A DNA stretch of 64,000 bases, taken from Natronorubrum bangense (lineage in GTDB: Archaea; Halobacteriota; Halobacteria; Halobacteriales; Natrialbaceae). Position numbers and translations under genes: made by a program. The notes under the pieces are model-generated. The model was given only the letters and a program-made list of their open reading frames with translations. It was not told where the DNA came from and searched no databases. Each line of letters opens with the position of its first letter. The first letter of the stretch is position 1. Location of the stretch: positions 1-64,000 of the forward strand of contig NZ_CP031306.1 of NCBI RefSeq assembly GCF_004799645.1, read 5' to 3'. Of the stretch, positions 54,993-63,978 are shown in pieces.

Positions 54993-55781
54993 ATGATTCC
55001 GATCGACGACTCTCCGATCGTTCGCGACGGCAAGTCACTGATTCTCGCGATGGACCACGGGTTAGAACACGGTCCGGTCGACTTCGAGGAAGTACCGGAG
55101 AAACTCGACCCATCGACGGTCTTCGAGACGGCGACGCACGACGCCGTCACCGCGATGGCCGTCCAGAAAGGGGTTGCTGAGGGCTATTATCCCAGCTACG
55201 AGGACGACGTCAACCTCCTGCTCAAACTCAACGGCACGTCGAACCTCTGGATGGGCGAGCCTGACTCGCCGGTCAACTGCTCGGTTGATTACGCCGCCGA
55301 ACTCGGTGCCGACGCGCTCGGCTTTACCGTCTACAGCGGTTCGAACAACGAAGTCGAGATGTACGAGGAGTTCCGCGACGCCCAAGAGAAGGGCCGCGAG
55401 TACGACCTCCCGATGGTCATGTGGTCGTACCCACGCGGACAGGGGCTGAAAAACGACACCAAGCCGAGCACCATCTCCTATGCGACCCGTATCGCCCTCG
55501 AGATCGGTGCCGATATCGCGAAAGTCAAATACCCCGGCAGCAAGGAGGCGATGGCCCACGCCGTCAAATCTGCCGGTGACATGAACGTCGTCATGAGCGG
55601 CGGCTCGAAGACCTCCGACTACGAGTTCCTCTCGACGGTCGAGGCCGTGATGGACGCCGGTGCGAGCGGACTCGCCGTCGGTCGTAACGTCTGGCAGCGC
55701 GAGGACCCGACCCAGCTGCTCGACGCGCTGGAGAAGGTCATCTACGAGGGCGAAACCGCCGACGCCGCACTCGAGGAATGA
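54993..55781 (+). CDS. Class I fructose-bisphosphate aldolase, archaeal DhnA type
   Basis: A 262-residue aldolase that splits or forms fructose-1,6-bisphosphate by a Schiff base. The N-terminal SLILAMDHGLEHGP holds the catalytic Asp; the Schiff-base Lys lies in ADIAKVKYPGS near residue 178; the phosphate-binding loop is VVMSGGSKTSDYEF with GASGLAVGRNVWQ. A TTTATA box lies about 28 bases upstream. The stop overlaps the start of FBPase by four bases, so the two gluconeogenic steps are co-translated. Confidence 0.95.
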   Translation: MIPIDDSPIVRDGKSLILAMDHGLEHGPVDFEEVPEKLDPSTVFETATHDAVTAMAVQKGVAEGYYPSYEDDVNLLLKLNGTSNLWMGEPDSPVNCSVDYAAELGADALGFTVYSGSNNEVEMYEEFRDAQEKGREYDLPMVMWSYPRGQGLKNDTKPSTISYATRIALEIGADIAKVKYPGSKEAMAHAVKSAGDMNVVMSGGSKTSDYEFLSTVEAVMDAGASGLAVGRNVWQREDPTQLLDALEKVIYEGETADAALEE

Positions 55782-56635
55782 CGGTGTCCGACCCAGTCGA
55801 GGACATCGTCGCGACGATCAGCCGCTCGGCGACCGAGATCCGACAGGGACTGGTCGGTCGACGGGGGAAAGCCGACGAAGAAAACCCCAGCGGCGAGACC
55901 CAGGCCGAGGCAGACGTCTGGGCTGACGACCTGCTCGCGGAGCGACTGTCGTCGATCGACGGCGTTTCCCAGTACGCAAGCGAGGAGCGCGCGGAGATCA
56001 TCGACTGTGATGATGACGGGCTCTCCGTGGCCGTCGATCCACTCGATGGCTCCTCGAATCTCAAGTCGAACAACACGATGGGGACGGTGTTCGGCATCTA
56101 TGACGAGCCACTCCCCGCCCCGGGAACTGCCCTCGTTGCGGCGGGATACGTGCTCTACGGTCCGATAACGACAATGGTGTACGCCCGTGACGAGACGGTC
56201 ACGAAGTACGAACTCACCGGGGGTGAGCGGACGGTCGTCGAGCACGACGTGACCCTTCCCGACGATCCGATCACCTACGGTTTCGGCGGACGCGTCCCCG
56301 ACTGGCCCGATGACTTCGAGGCGTACGTCCGCGAGGTCGAGTCCAACCCACAACACAAGCTCCGCTACGGTGGCGCAATGATCGGCGACGTCAACCAGGT
56401 CCTCACCTACGGCGGCATCTTTGCCTACCCTGCCCTCGAGGACAGCCCAAACGGAAAACTCCGCTTGCAGTTCGAGGGGAACCCGATCGGCTACGTCATC
56501 GAGGCTGCCGGCGGCCGCTCCTCGAACGGCGAGTACTCGATCCTCGAGGTTGAGGCGACCGACCTTCACCAGCGCGTGCCGGTCCACGTCGGTAACACGA
56601 GCCTGATCGACCGCCTCGAGGCCGCACTCGCGTAA
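55778..56635 (+). CDS. fbp: Fructose-1,6-bisphosphatase, class I type
   Basis: A 285-residue phosphatase that hydrolyses fructose-1,6-bisphosphate in gluconeogenesis. Metal-binding Asp and Glu lie in the signature VAVDPLDGSSNLKSNNTMGT near residue 88; the substrate region is KLRYGGAMIGDVNQVLTYGG, and LRLQFEGNPIGYVIEAAGG is the characteristic C-terminal segment. Overlaps the aldolase stop by four bases (ATGA at 55778-55781). Confidence 0.95.
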   Translation: MTVSDPVEDIVATISRSATEIRQGLVGRRGKADEENPSGETQAEADVWADDLLAERLSSIDGVSQYASEERAEIIDCDDDGLSVAVDPLDGSSNLKSNNTMGTVFGIYDEPLPAPGTALVAAGYVLYGPITTMVYARDETVTKYELTGGERTVVEHDVTLPDDPITYGFGGRVPDWPDDFEAYVREVESNPQHKLRYGGAMIGDVNQVLTYGGIFAYPALEDSPNGKLRLQFEGNPIGYVIEAAGGRSSNGEYSILEVEATDLHQRVPVHVGNTSLIDRLEAALA

Positions 56636-56959
56636 GCGATACAGAGGTTCATCGCCGCCTCGAGGCCGCCGGAGTTCGACCTGTACGCGGGTGCGCTCGA
56701 CGAAATGATTGATCAGGTCGGCGCGGTCGTCGATGGGGCACTGCTTGCGGCTTATCACAATCTCACCCCTAAGCACGTCGACGAGACGGCCGACGACGGC
56801 TTCCTCTTGTACGCCGGCGGTCGTTGCCTGTCCTAATCGCGTCGTCGACGATCCTGCAGGCACTGTCGGCATCGGTGACATCGTTTCGTCGTCGAGTTTT
56901 CTTCTCGAGCGAGAACTGCGGACAGTACAATGCGTGTGTCAGTCGGTTCAGTTGTTACT
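56636..56959. other. Intergenic region with a partial palindromic repeat
   Basis: It contains a short ORF (56706-56837) with weak support, and at 56946-56963 GGTTCAGTTGTTACTCTA, which matches the right arm of the palindromic repeat found whole at 4592-4677. The left arm is missing. No confident gene. Confidence 0.4.
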
Positions 56960-57208
56960 CTAGGCAGTCGGTTCGTCGGAATCGCTGGTGCGCCATGCTG
57001 CGGTTACGGTGACGTAGACACCGATCCCGAGGAGGAGCAGTGCGTAAAACGCCCACCGTGGCCACGCGTTCTGCAGAAAGAACAGCGTCAGAAGCATGAC
57101 CCAGCCGGTAATGACGAGCAGGTCGATCGCGAGTCGGGCAGTGGTGTTTGCAACCGATTTTATCGTGCCGCCAGCCCGGCCGGGGCTGTCAGCAGTATCG
57201 GAACTCAT
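56960..57208 (-). CDS. Small two-helix membrane protein
   Basis: An 82-residue protein. A Ser/Thr/Asp N-terminal stretch leads to two transmembrane helices (about residues 28-45 LLVITGWVMLLTLFF and 52-68 WAFYALLLLGIGVYVTV) with a short turn (LQNAWPRW). Similar proteins occur in haloarchaea without known function. I start at 57208 (MSSDTADSPG); a longer frame to 57427 has poor composition. Confidence 0.75.
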   Translation of the reverse strand: MSSDTADSPGRAGGTIKSVANTTARLAIDLLVITGWVMLLTLFFLQNAWPRWAFYALLLLGIGVYVTVTAAWRTSDSDEPTA

Positions 57209-57351
57209 CGGCGTGGTGGTTGTCCGCGGTGTGGTCGGTGAACGAACATTGGTGTGCCGGTCGAGTATCTGGCAGGCCGGAACGGACGGCGCTGATTCAG
57301 GTCGCAGTTGGTGGTGCTTTCGTGTGTCGGATCGTGGTCGTCGTCCATGAG

Positions 57352-58524
57352 TCAGAAGTGATATCCGTAGGTTTCGGTCAGTTTGTAGGCGCCAATTCCC
57401 CAGACGTAGCTCTGTCCTGGCCACCACGTACGGGCATTGTTGAAGCCTGCAACGAGGACGTCCTCGTCGGCACCCTCGGGGTCGTTATGATAGCTCACCG
57501 ATCCGCTGTCGCCGTCAGTCAGATCCATTTCCCCACCCCAGCGAATCTGACCGCGTCGACAGAACTCGTCGGTAAAGCAGGTAACCGCGTCGATACCCTG
57601 AATCGTCCCGGTCGTATGCCCAGTCATGGCACCGACCTTCTCGAGGTCTTCGCCACGAGCGATGAGATCAGCAAGTCCGAGTCGGGTGAGCTGACCACGG
57701 ACGCGAGCCGGTGAGGGTGTGTCGATCGTGTTCGAGGGTCTGAATTGGTTTCCGGGAGTAACAGCGACGATATCCTCGACCGGATGAGCGCGCTCGACGG
57801 CTCCCAGTTCGACAGTGTCGGCTCCATCGACCGGCAGTGAGAGTCGATCACTGTCCGGATCGGCTCCGTCCTCGAACGCGTGTTCGGCCGTCACGAAAAA
57901 CTCCTGTCGGGTGTCCGGATCGTACAGAACAGGGCCGAGCGTCGCAATGCTCCCCGGTGTTTCACAGGCGATGCCGCTTGGAATATCCCCACTCGAGGCC
58001 GAGTCGATAAACCGCGGCTCGAAGCCCTCGTGTCCGTCTTCGATGCCGTCGATATCGACGATCGTCTCGATATCGAGTGAGACGTCGTCGACCAGTCCAT
58101 CGAACGTGTCTCGGAACGAATCGAGACCGCTCGAGATACCGACAGAGACGGATGCAGTCCCACGATCGTACGATCCGGGAACGACTGCACTCCCGAGATA
58201 GCCGGTAAATGCTGTTCGCGCCAGCAGGTCGTTCAGTTCGAAGGCCTTCGTAACAGATGCATACCACGACGTGGGGACGTACCGCGTCCGCTCCTCGAGT
58301 GACCACGGGTCGTCGGGGTCGGACCTGACGAGTGCGGTAACGATTGGAACCTCGCCGTCATCAGCTGCAAGGAAATCGTCGACGCCGAGAAACTGGGCAA
58401 CACCAAGCGCGTAGCCGCCAGTAACGAGGGTCCGAAGGAATTCGCGACGGTCCATGCCCGCCTCGAGCCGGTCACGAATCGTCGCGAGCCGGGAAACGAG
58501 ATACTCGGTGTGTGTGTCTTCCAT
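57352..58524 (-). CDS. Tat-exported trypsin-like serine protease
   Basis: A 390-residue protein. A twin-arginine motif (MDRREFLRTLVTGGYALGVA) starts at residue 24 and is followed by a hydrophobic stretch, so export by Tat is likely. The mature part shows a chymotrypsin-like layout: VTAEHAFEDGADPD (candidate His), HPVEDIVAVTPGNQ (candidate Asp) and DLTDGDSGSVSYHND (candidate Ser in GDSGS). A Cys pair is present at CFTDEFCRRG. The start may instead be ATG 58455, which would place the Tat motif at the very N terminus. Confidence 0.82.
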   Translation of the reverse strand: MEDTHTEYLVSRLATIRDRLEAGMDRREFLRTLVTGGYALGVAQFLGVDDFLAADDGEVPIVTALVRSDPDDPWSLEERTRYVPTSWYASVTKAFELNDLLARTAFTGYLGSAVVPGSYDRGTASVSVGISSGLDSFRDTFDGLVDDVSLDIETIVDIDGIEDGHEGFEPRFIDSASSGDIPSGIACETPGSIATLGPVLYDPDTRQEFFVTAEHAFEDGADPDSDRLSLPVDGADTVELGAVERAHPVEDIVAVTPGNQFRPSNTIDTPSPARVRGQLTRLGLADLIARGEDLEKVGAMTGHTTGTIQGIDAVTCFTDEFCRRGQIRWGGEMDLTDGDSGSVSYHNDPEGADEDVLVAGFNNARTWWPGQSYVWGIGAYKLTETYGYHF

Positions 58525-59077
58525 ACCGCGAGAGTGATTTATAACGGTGTATTCACCCGTATCGTCCAGCGACGGACCACGGACACGGGAGCGTCTATAG
58601 CTGTCGGATACGAAGACGAAATCGAGCAAAGCCATTGTGCCTGCAGGTGCCACGCGTTATATATTACGTGGAAGATACGAATCCGCTAAGCGGCAGGTGG
58701 TAATCAACAGTGATGGGGAGTGTCAGGTTTTACGAACAGGTCGTTACAACCCGCCGGTCGGCTAACCCTGTCCCGACAGCCGTTATGGCCACAGCCTCGA
58801 TTGGGGCCGGTCGAGGCCATCCCCGTTACTCAGCTGTTCGCACCCGGTTTACCACCCACTACCGATCGCAATCAGATACTGACGCTCTCGAGGCCGTCGT
58901 TTTCAGCCGGATCAGTCACGCCCCTTCGAGGACCATTCCACGGTGGTTACCAACGTGTTACGAGAGGTGGTGAGACGCTACGCCTGACATAACAATACCG
59001 CGAGTGGTGGAACCGTCACCTGCGGACACCACTCCCGACGGTTACGTAACGACCGGTTCGACTCCGGCGGGGAGTGT
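58525..59077. other. Intergenic region
   Basis: The minus-strand TATA element GTTATAAA (58538-58545) belongs to the protease gene. The remaining 480 bases have no ORF with haloarchaeal codon use; the frame at 58710-58973 is basic and Arg-rich. A GC-rich stretch at 58744-58830 shows no clear repeat. Confidence 0.4.
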
Positions 59078-59428
59078 ATGAGTTTCAGCGGGGCCTCTCT
59101 CCACACCGAACTGCTTCGTGACCTCTCTCCAGCCGTCCTCGAGCGACTTCTGTGGGTCCTCGTCGCGCTATCGCTGGTCGGTGACATCGTGACGACGTTC
59201 GTCGGTTTACACCTCGGACTGGCCGAATCGAACCCGGTCGCCAGGAGTGCAATCGAAGGCTACGGGCTGGCTGGCATGCTCGCTCTCAAAGGCATCGCAG
59301 TCGCTATCGGACTGATCTGTCGGCCGATGCTCCCTCCAGCCTACCGACCGATCGTTCCCGCAGGGCTTGCGCTCCCCTGGACAGCGGCCGTCTGTATCAA
59401 CGTCTATATGATCTCGACGGCGATCTGA
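59078..59428 (+). CDS. Small polytopic membrane protein, DUF5658-like
   Basis: A 116-residue protein with about three transmembrane helices (LLWVLVALSLVGDIVTTFVG, then GMLALKGIAVAIGLICRPM and LPWTAAVCINVYMIS). The first contains the D-x-x-T-T pattern and the loop GLAESNPVARSAIEGYG of DUF5658-like proteins, of unknown function. No neighbour on the same strand. Confidence 0.8.
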   Translation: MSFSGASLHTELLRDLSPAVLERLLWVLVALSLVGDIVTTFVGLHLGLAESNPVARSAIEGYGLAGMLALKGIAVAIGLICRPMLPPAYRPIVPAGLALPWTAAVCINVYMISTAI

Positions 59429-59529
59429 TCGGACGAATACCCAGAGCCTGCGTTTCTGGATCGGTCGGTCCCAGTCTCGCTCAGCCCTACTCCTTTAGAG
59501 AGAGTCGGCTTGATACGTGCCACCACTGC

Positions 59530-60207
59530 TCACGAATTGCTGTCAGCCGACTCGTGTTCGAGAGGGACGCTGTCGTCCGACTGTGTGCTCGAGCGCGTCT
59601 CGACGGACTCCGCATCGCCAGCGCCGTCCTCGAGTGCCGTCCGGATTGCTCGCAACTCGACGAGGATCTCCTCGAGGACCGCATCGGTTGCGTTGGCCGT
59701 CTTAGAGCGGTCAGTGGCCTGCCCGCGGGAGACGTGACTGCTGATCAGCTGCTGGACCGCTCGTGGCTCCGGAACGGATCGAAACCGCATTTCGACACCC
59801 GCACCGCCGGCGGAGCTGATTTCGACGTGCCCATAGCCAAAACGCGTACCGAGTGCACTCTGGCTGTAGGAGGTGTTCTGGACCTTCTCGAAGTCGATCC
59901 GCTTGACATCCCGCGAGAACACGCCGCGTTTCTCGTACAGACCGGATGTGGTCACGACGTAGTCCGTGCTCCGAATCCAGAGGACAGCCCAGCCGACGAT
60001 CGGAACCGTCACCGCTCCGAGCACTGCGACGAGTGCCAGTCCGGCAACCGTATTGAACGGGACGACTGCGAGTGCAAGCACAGGCAACGCGAGTAACAAC
60101 GCCGTCGGTGCAACCGTCCGCAGATCCGGCCCGCCGGCCCAGCGGACCGACTCGTCGGCATCCAGGGACAGCCATTCGAGGTCGCCGTCGGTTTCCAGTC
60201 CACTCAT
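59530..60207 (-). CDS. Membrane protein with bacterial PH (bPH2) domain
   Basis: A 225-residue protein. After a short N terminus (MSGLETDGDLEWLSLDADES) there are two transmembrane helices (about residues 35-80), then a bPH2/YdbT-like domain: TDYVVTTSGLYEKRGVFSRD, VKRIDFEKVQNTSYSQSALG, FGYGHVEISSAGGAG. The C-terminal 60 residues are helical then Ser/Asp-rich. Role unknown. I start at 60207; upstream codons to 60393 have poor composition. Confidence 0.85.
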   Translation of the reverse strand: MSGLETDGDLEWLSLDADESVRWAGGPDLRTVAPTALLLALPVLALAVVPFNTVAGLALVAVLGAVTVPIVGWAVLWIRSTDYVVTTSGLYEKRGVFSRDVKRIDFEKVQNTSYSQSALGTRFGYGHVEISSAGGAGVEMRFRSVPEPRAVQQLISSHVSRGQATDRSKTANATDAVLEEILVELRAIRTALEDGAGDAESVETRSSTQSDDSVPLEHESADSNS

Positions 60208-60514
60208 ACGCTCGAGGTCACACAGCGACGGCAAAAGCATACTGCTCGCTCGCGGGAGGTCGCCAAGGATGAGCCTCGGTTCGAACGTTCGACATCTCCC
60301 TTTGTCGCGCGGTGCCAACTCGAAATTGTTGCATAATACCATGCCGAGAGAGTGTGGTGTGCAAATATTGCACGAACTCGAGTGAAGTAGCAAACATTAT
60401 CTCTGCCGCGGGAAAACAGCTTCCCAGTACCCGAGACAGTCGTCGCGTTCAAAACGGCTGTCAACAGAGGGCTACCGTGACCCTCGCTTCGGGCGGAATC
60501 TCTACGGCAATACT
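60208..60514. other. Intergenic region before glutamate dehydrogenase
   Basis: Holds the divergent promoters of the PH-domain gene and glutamate dehydrogenase. No gene with typical codon use. AT-rich segments near 60320-60410 are consistent with promoter DNA. Confidence 0.4.
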
Positions 60515-61789
60515 ATGACAACAACTGAGCCCACATCGGAGCCGGAACCGGAGAGTGCCGTTGAAACAGCCCGTCGCCAACTCGAGCGCGCAGCTGCCCA
60601 TCTCGACGTCGACGAGGGAATCGTCGAGCGACTGCGACATCCGACGAGCGTCTACCGCGTGACGATCCCACTCGAGCGCGATGACGGAAGCCGTGAGATG
60701 TTTACGGGATATCGCGCCCACCACGACAGCGTCCGTGGGCCGTACAAAGGCGGCCTGCGCTACCATCCTGGCGTAACCGAAGAGGAGTGTGTCGGTCTCT
60801 CGATGTGGATGACTTGGAAGTGCGCTGTGATGGACCTTCCATTCGGTGGTGCGAAAGGTGGTGTCGTCGTTGATCCGAAAGAGCTCAGCAAGGACGAAAC
60901 CGAGCGGCTCACCCGCCGGCTTGCGGAGGAACTCCGCCCCGTGATCGGCCCGATGAAAGACATTCCCGCGCCGGACATGGGGACCGGTCCCCAGGAGATG
61001 GCGTGGTTCATGGACGCCTACTCGATGCAACAGGGCGAGACCGAGCCCGGTGTCGTCACTGGCAAGCCGCCAGTCGTCGGCGGCTCCTACGGCCGAGAGC
61101 GAGCACCCGGTCGGAGCGTCGGCATCGTCGCTCGAGAGGCGATCGAGTACTACGACTGGGACATGGAAGACACCACTGTCGCCGTCCAAGGGTTCGGGAG
61201 CGTCGGTGCCAACGCGGCCCGCTATCTCGATAATCTCGGGGCCTCGATCGTTGCCGTCTCCGATATTGATGGCGCGATCTATGATCCCGACGGCCTCGAC
61301 ACGACCGACGTCGAAGACCACGACGAAACCCCAGGCATGGTCTCGGGTTACGACGCCCCCGAAACGCTGTCGAACGACGAACTACTCGAGCTCGACGTCG
61401 ACGTCCTTATTCCGGCCGCGATCGGCAACGTCCTAACCGCCGAGAACGCACGCGATGTCAGTGCGAACCTGATCGTCGAAGGCGCAAACGGACCAACGAC
61501 TTCGACGGCCGACCAGATCTTCGAAGAACGAGAAATCCCAGTCATTCCCGACATCATCGCCAACGCCGGTGGAGTAACGGTGAGCTACTTCGAGTGGCTC
61601 CAGGACATCAACCGTCGCAAATGGAGCCTCGAGCGTGTTCATGAGGAACTCGAAGACGAGATGCTCCAGGCGTGGAACGCCATCCGCGAGGAGTACGACG
61701 CTCGCGACGTCACCTGGCGCGATGCGACGTACATCGTGGCGCTGTCACGGATCGCCGATGCACACGACGTGCGTGGGCTCTGGCCATAG
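60515..61789 (+). CDS. Glutamate dehydrogenase family (Glu/Leu/Phe/Val)
   Basis: A 424-residue hexameric dehydrogenase that interconverts glutamate and 2-oxoglutarate with ammonium. Substrate-binding Lys lie in [13 protein letters not shown] and [14 protein letters not shown], with [13 protein letters not shown]. The cofactor Rossmann fold has [17 protein letters not shown]. Normal length. With the proline genes 16 kb away it could take up the glutamate they make, but no co-regulation is visible. An orc1 gene follows convergently. Confidence 0.94.
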   Translation: MTTTEPTSEPEPESAVETARRQLERAAAHLDVDEGIVERLRHPTSVYRVTIPLERDDGSREMFTGYRAHHDSVRGPYKGGLRYHPGVTEEECVGLSMWMTWKCAVMDLPFGGAKGGVVVDPKELSKDETERLTRRLAEELRPVIGPMKDIPAPDMGTGPQEMAWFMDAYSMQQGETEPGVVTGKPPVVGGSYGRERAPGRSVGIVAREAIEYYDWDMEDTTVAVQGFGSVGANAARYLDNLGASIVAVSDIDGAIYDPDGLDTTDVEDHDETPGMVSGYDAPETLSNDELLELDVDVLIPAAIGNVLTAENARDVSANLIVEGANGPTTSTADQIFEEREIPVIPDIIANAGGVTVSYFEWLQDINRRKWSLERVHEELEDEMLQAWNAIREEYDARDVTWRDATYIVALSRIADAHDVRGLWP

Positions 61790-61829
61790 TCGCGAAACGA
61801 GCAGTTTGATCTCGGTGTAGCAAACGACG

Positions 61830-61855
61830 CCCACACCCCTCGTTCAGACTGAAAC
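61830..61855 (-). other. ORB-like origin recognition box downstream of orc1
   Basis: CCCACACCCCTCGTTCAGAC then TGAAAC. Read on the minus strand it is TTTCAGTCTGAACGAGGGGT with GTGGG following, one base different from the boxes at the origin. It lies between the convergent ends of the glutamate dehydrogenase and orc1 genes and has the same orientation as the box at 63357. Confidence 0.65.
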
Positions 61856-61908
61856 GACACCACGAGTCATCCGACGTCCAAGAGGCGTGCCCGCTCCCAG
61901 TCGGCGGG

Positions 61909-63192
61909 TCAGGAAAACGAGGAGAGATCGACGTCGCGGTTGTTCGTTGCGGGTCCGGTTTCAGTGAGTTGGTCGTACGTCGGAAGCTCCTCGAGTGAGT
62001 CGTCCCGGCGGACTGCTTTGATAATGTGTTTCGGGTCAGTGACGAGGCGATGTAAGAGATAACTCCCCTGAGAGCGGCCTCCACCGGTTTTTTCAGACTC
62101 GATAACGCCGAGGAAGGCCTGCTCTTTGAGCTGCCGATACAGTCCGTTTTCAGTGATCGGATCGGTCGTGACCATGTTGCAGATCCCGACGTATCGCTCG
62201 TAGATCTCCCGTGTCTTGTGGGTCTCGCGGTCGCCGGTGATGATCCGACTTGCCAGCGCATAGAGGGCGAGTTTTGCGTGGACAGTCGCCCCGCTGGTGA
62301 GCTCTTCGATTCGATTGATCTCGGCGACCTCCTGGGCCTGCTGGATGTGGCTCTCTGAGACAGTTTCCGAGCCAGTGCGACGAGCGAGTTCGCCGGCCTC
62401 TTTGAGGATCTCGATCGCCTTTCTGGCGTCACCATGCTTTTTTGCAGCGAGTGCTGCACAGAGTTCGATCGTCCCGTCTTCTAAGACCTCGGGCTGGAAC
62501 GCATCTTCGCGGTTTCGCATGATCTCCCGGAGCTGTGAGGCATCGTACGGATGGAAGAACAGCTCTCGGTGGCCGAAGCTGCTGTCGATGCGTTCGTCGA
62601 GCGTCTCTCGGTATTTGACCTTGTTGCTGATGCCGATCACGCCGATGTAAGCGTCCGTCTTCTGAGCTTCACGCGCCCGTGAGAGTTGCATCAGAATATT
62701 ACTGTTGTCCAGTTTGTCAATCTCATCGAGGATGACGATAATGGCGTCAAAAAAGTCCTCGAGGATTCCCCAGATATGCTGGTAGTACTCCATCGTCCCG
62801 ACACCTCGTAGCGGAATGTTCTCCTGGTAGCCAGTCTGATCTTTCAGACTCAACGCGAGCTGGCGCGTCGCGCGCGTTTCTGTGTTCGCTTCGGAGCAAT
62901 CGACGTAAAGCACGCCACAGTCGATCTCGTTGTCTCGAGCGGCCGTCTGTGCTCGAGTGGCGACGTGTCGAGAGATGAGACTCTTTCCAGTGCCGGTCTT
63001 CCCGTAGATCATCACGTTGTTGGGTGGATCGCCTCGCGTGATCGCACCGACTTCGGCGGCGACGGACTGGATCTCGTCGTCCCGGCCGACAATCCGGTCT
63101 TCGTCGGGAACGTGACCGACGTGGAGGAGTTCCTTCCGATCAAAGATCGGATCGTGAGATTGGAAAAGCGGGTCCCCTGCCTGTTCAGCCAT
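61909..63192 (-). CDS. Orc1/Cdc6 replication initiator
   Basis: A 427-residue AAA+ initiator that binds origin boxes and loads the MCM helicase. The Walker A site is MIYGKTGTGKSLISRHV, Walker B is IIVILDEIDKLDNS, the sensor 1 region is VIGISNKVKYRETLDER and the C-terminal winged-helix domain is at residues 310-400 (YERYVGICNMVTTDPITENG). An ATG at 63216 eight codons upstream is possible. The gene borders the origin at 63193-64000, whose boxes are probably its cognate sites. Archaea carry several paralogues, and I cannot tell which this is. Confidence 0.95.
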   Translation of the reverse strand: MAEQAGDPLFQSHDPIFDRKELLHVGHVPDEDRIVGRDDEIQSVAAEVGAITRGDPPNNVMIYGKTGTGKSLISRHVATRAQTAARDNEIDCGVLYVDCSEANTETRATRQLALSLKDQTGYQENIPLRGVGTMEYYQHIWGILEDFFDAIIVILDEIDKLDNSNILMQLSRAREAQKTDAYIGVIGISNKVKYRETLDERIDSSFGHRELFFHPYDASQLREIMRNREDAFQPEVLEDGTIELCAALAAKKHGDARKAIEILKEAGELARRTGSETVSESHIQQAQEVAEINRIEELTSGATVHAKLALYALASRIITGDRETHKTREIYERYVGICNMVTTDPITENGLYRQLKEQAFLGVIESEKTGGGRSQGSYLLHRLVTDPKHIIKAVRRDDSLEELPTYDQLTETGPATNNRDVDLSSFS

Positions 63193-63356
63193 GTCTCCGT
63201 TCTTCGAGACATACATAATAAAACTATGGAAGGTAGTTCAGACTGATAACGATCAGGTAGACGTTTTAAGACGTGATGTTTCGGCTGTCTTCGATTTCCC
63301 TACAGAGTCCCCGGATGCAGACTGTAGTGCACGCTTCGTGGAACGCTCGTGTCGGA

Positions 63357-63384
63357 CCCCCACACCCCTCATTCAGAGTGAAAG
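63357..63384 (-). repeat. ORB box 1, leftward
   Basis: CCCCCACACCCCTCATTCAG then AGTGAAAG. On the minus strand it reads TTTCACTCTGAATGAGGGGT followed by GTGGGG. Confidence 0.8.
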
Positions 63385-63732
63385 TGCGAACGACGGTGGG
63401 GGGAGGGTCAAAAGAAGATCGTGGTGGAAGGTGATGGTCCAGAGCAGTGTCGGATGATGAGCTAACGTCGTCGTATGAGACGATAGAGCGGGAAGCAGTG
63501 AAAACAGCCCACTTCGGACGAGTCACTGACTACGACGCCACGTTTTGCTTGTTGGATCGCTAGCTCATTCATTCTCTTTCTAGAACTACCTACCTAGCTA
63601 GTATAGTACGATTATATCTTACGATAAAGGCAATTTCATCCCTTATCTACAGCCACTCTTATTTTCACAACCAATCTGTAGTAAATATCATCTCCGCATA
63701 CGGTTCGCCGCCCCCCAACCCACGTGTACTCC

Positions 63733-63761
63733 GTTTTCACTCTGAATAGGGGGTGGGGGTC
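63733..63761 (+). repeat. ORB box 2, rightward
   Basis: GTTTTCACTCTGAATAGGGG then GTGGGGGTC, including the long G string typical of a full ORB. Confidence 0.8.
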
Positions 63762-63864
63762 TTGCGCTATTCGACAGACTGGGCAGGGCGAGTACCTCGA
63801 GGCTTACCCTGCGGTGTCCATGCCACCGCTCTGCTCTGTAACCGAAAGGCGGACCCGTGATCCG

Positions 63865-63884
63865 ATTTCACTCTGAACGACGGG
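63865..63884 (+). repeat. ORB box 3, rightward, short
   Basis: ATTTCACTCTGAACGACGGG. The core matches, but the G string is interrupted and short, so it may be a mini-ORB. Confidence 0.7.
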
Positions 63885-63978
63885 TCTCTCCGTTCCAGCG
63901 TTCTGACTCGAGTCAGACTACACGACCGACTCGACGTTGCCCAGCTGGTCGCTTCTGTTGGCCAACGTAGACCGAACC

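Noticed and set aside
56706..56837. 43-residue ORF after fbp
   Set aside because: Partly acidic but short, without promoter or family; could be a chance frame.
55742..56881. 379-codon minus-strand frame
   Set aside because: It is antisense to fructose-bisphosphatase, which has clear family motifs; the antisense frame is a side effect of strong codon bias.
58710..58973. 87-codon ORF between protease and membrane protein
   Set aside because: Basic, Ser/Arg/Thr-rich product, overlapping frames of similar quality; no support.
63266..63526. 86-codon minus-strand ORF in the origin
   Set aside because: It runs through an ORB box and is Ser/Arg-rich; the region is better explained as origin DNA.
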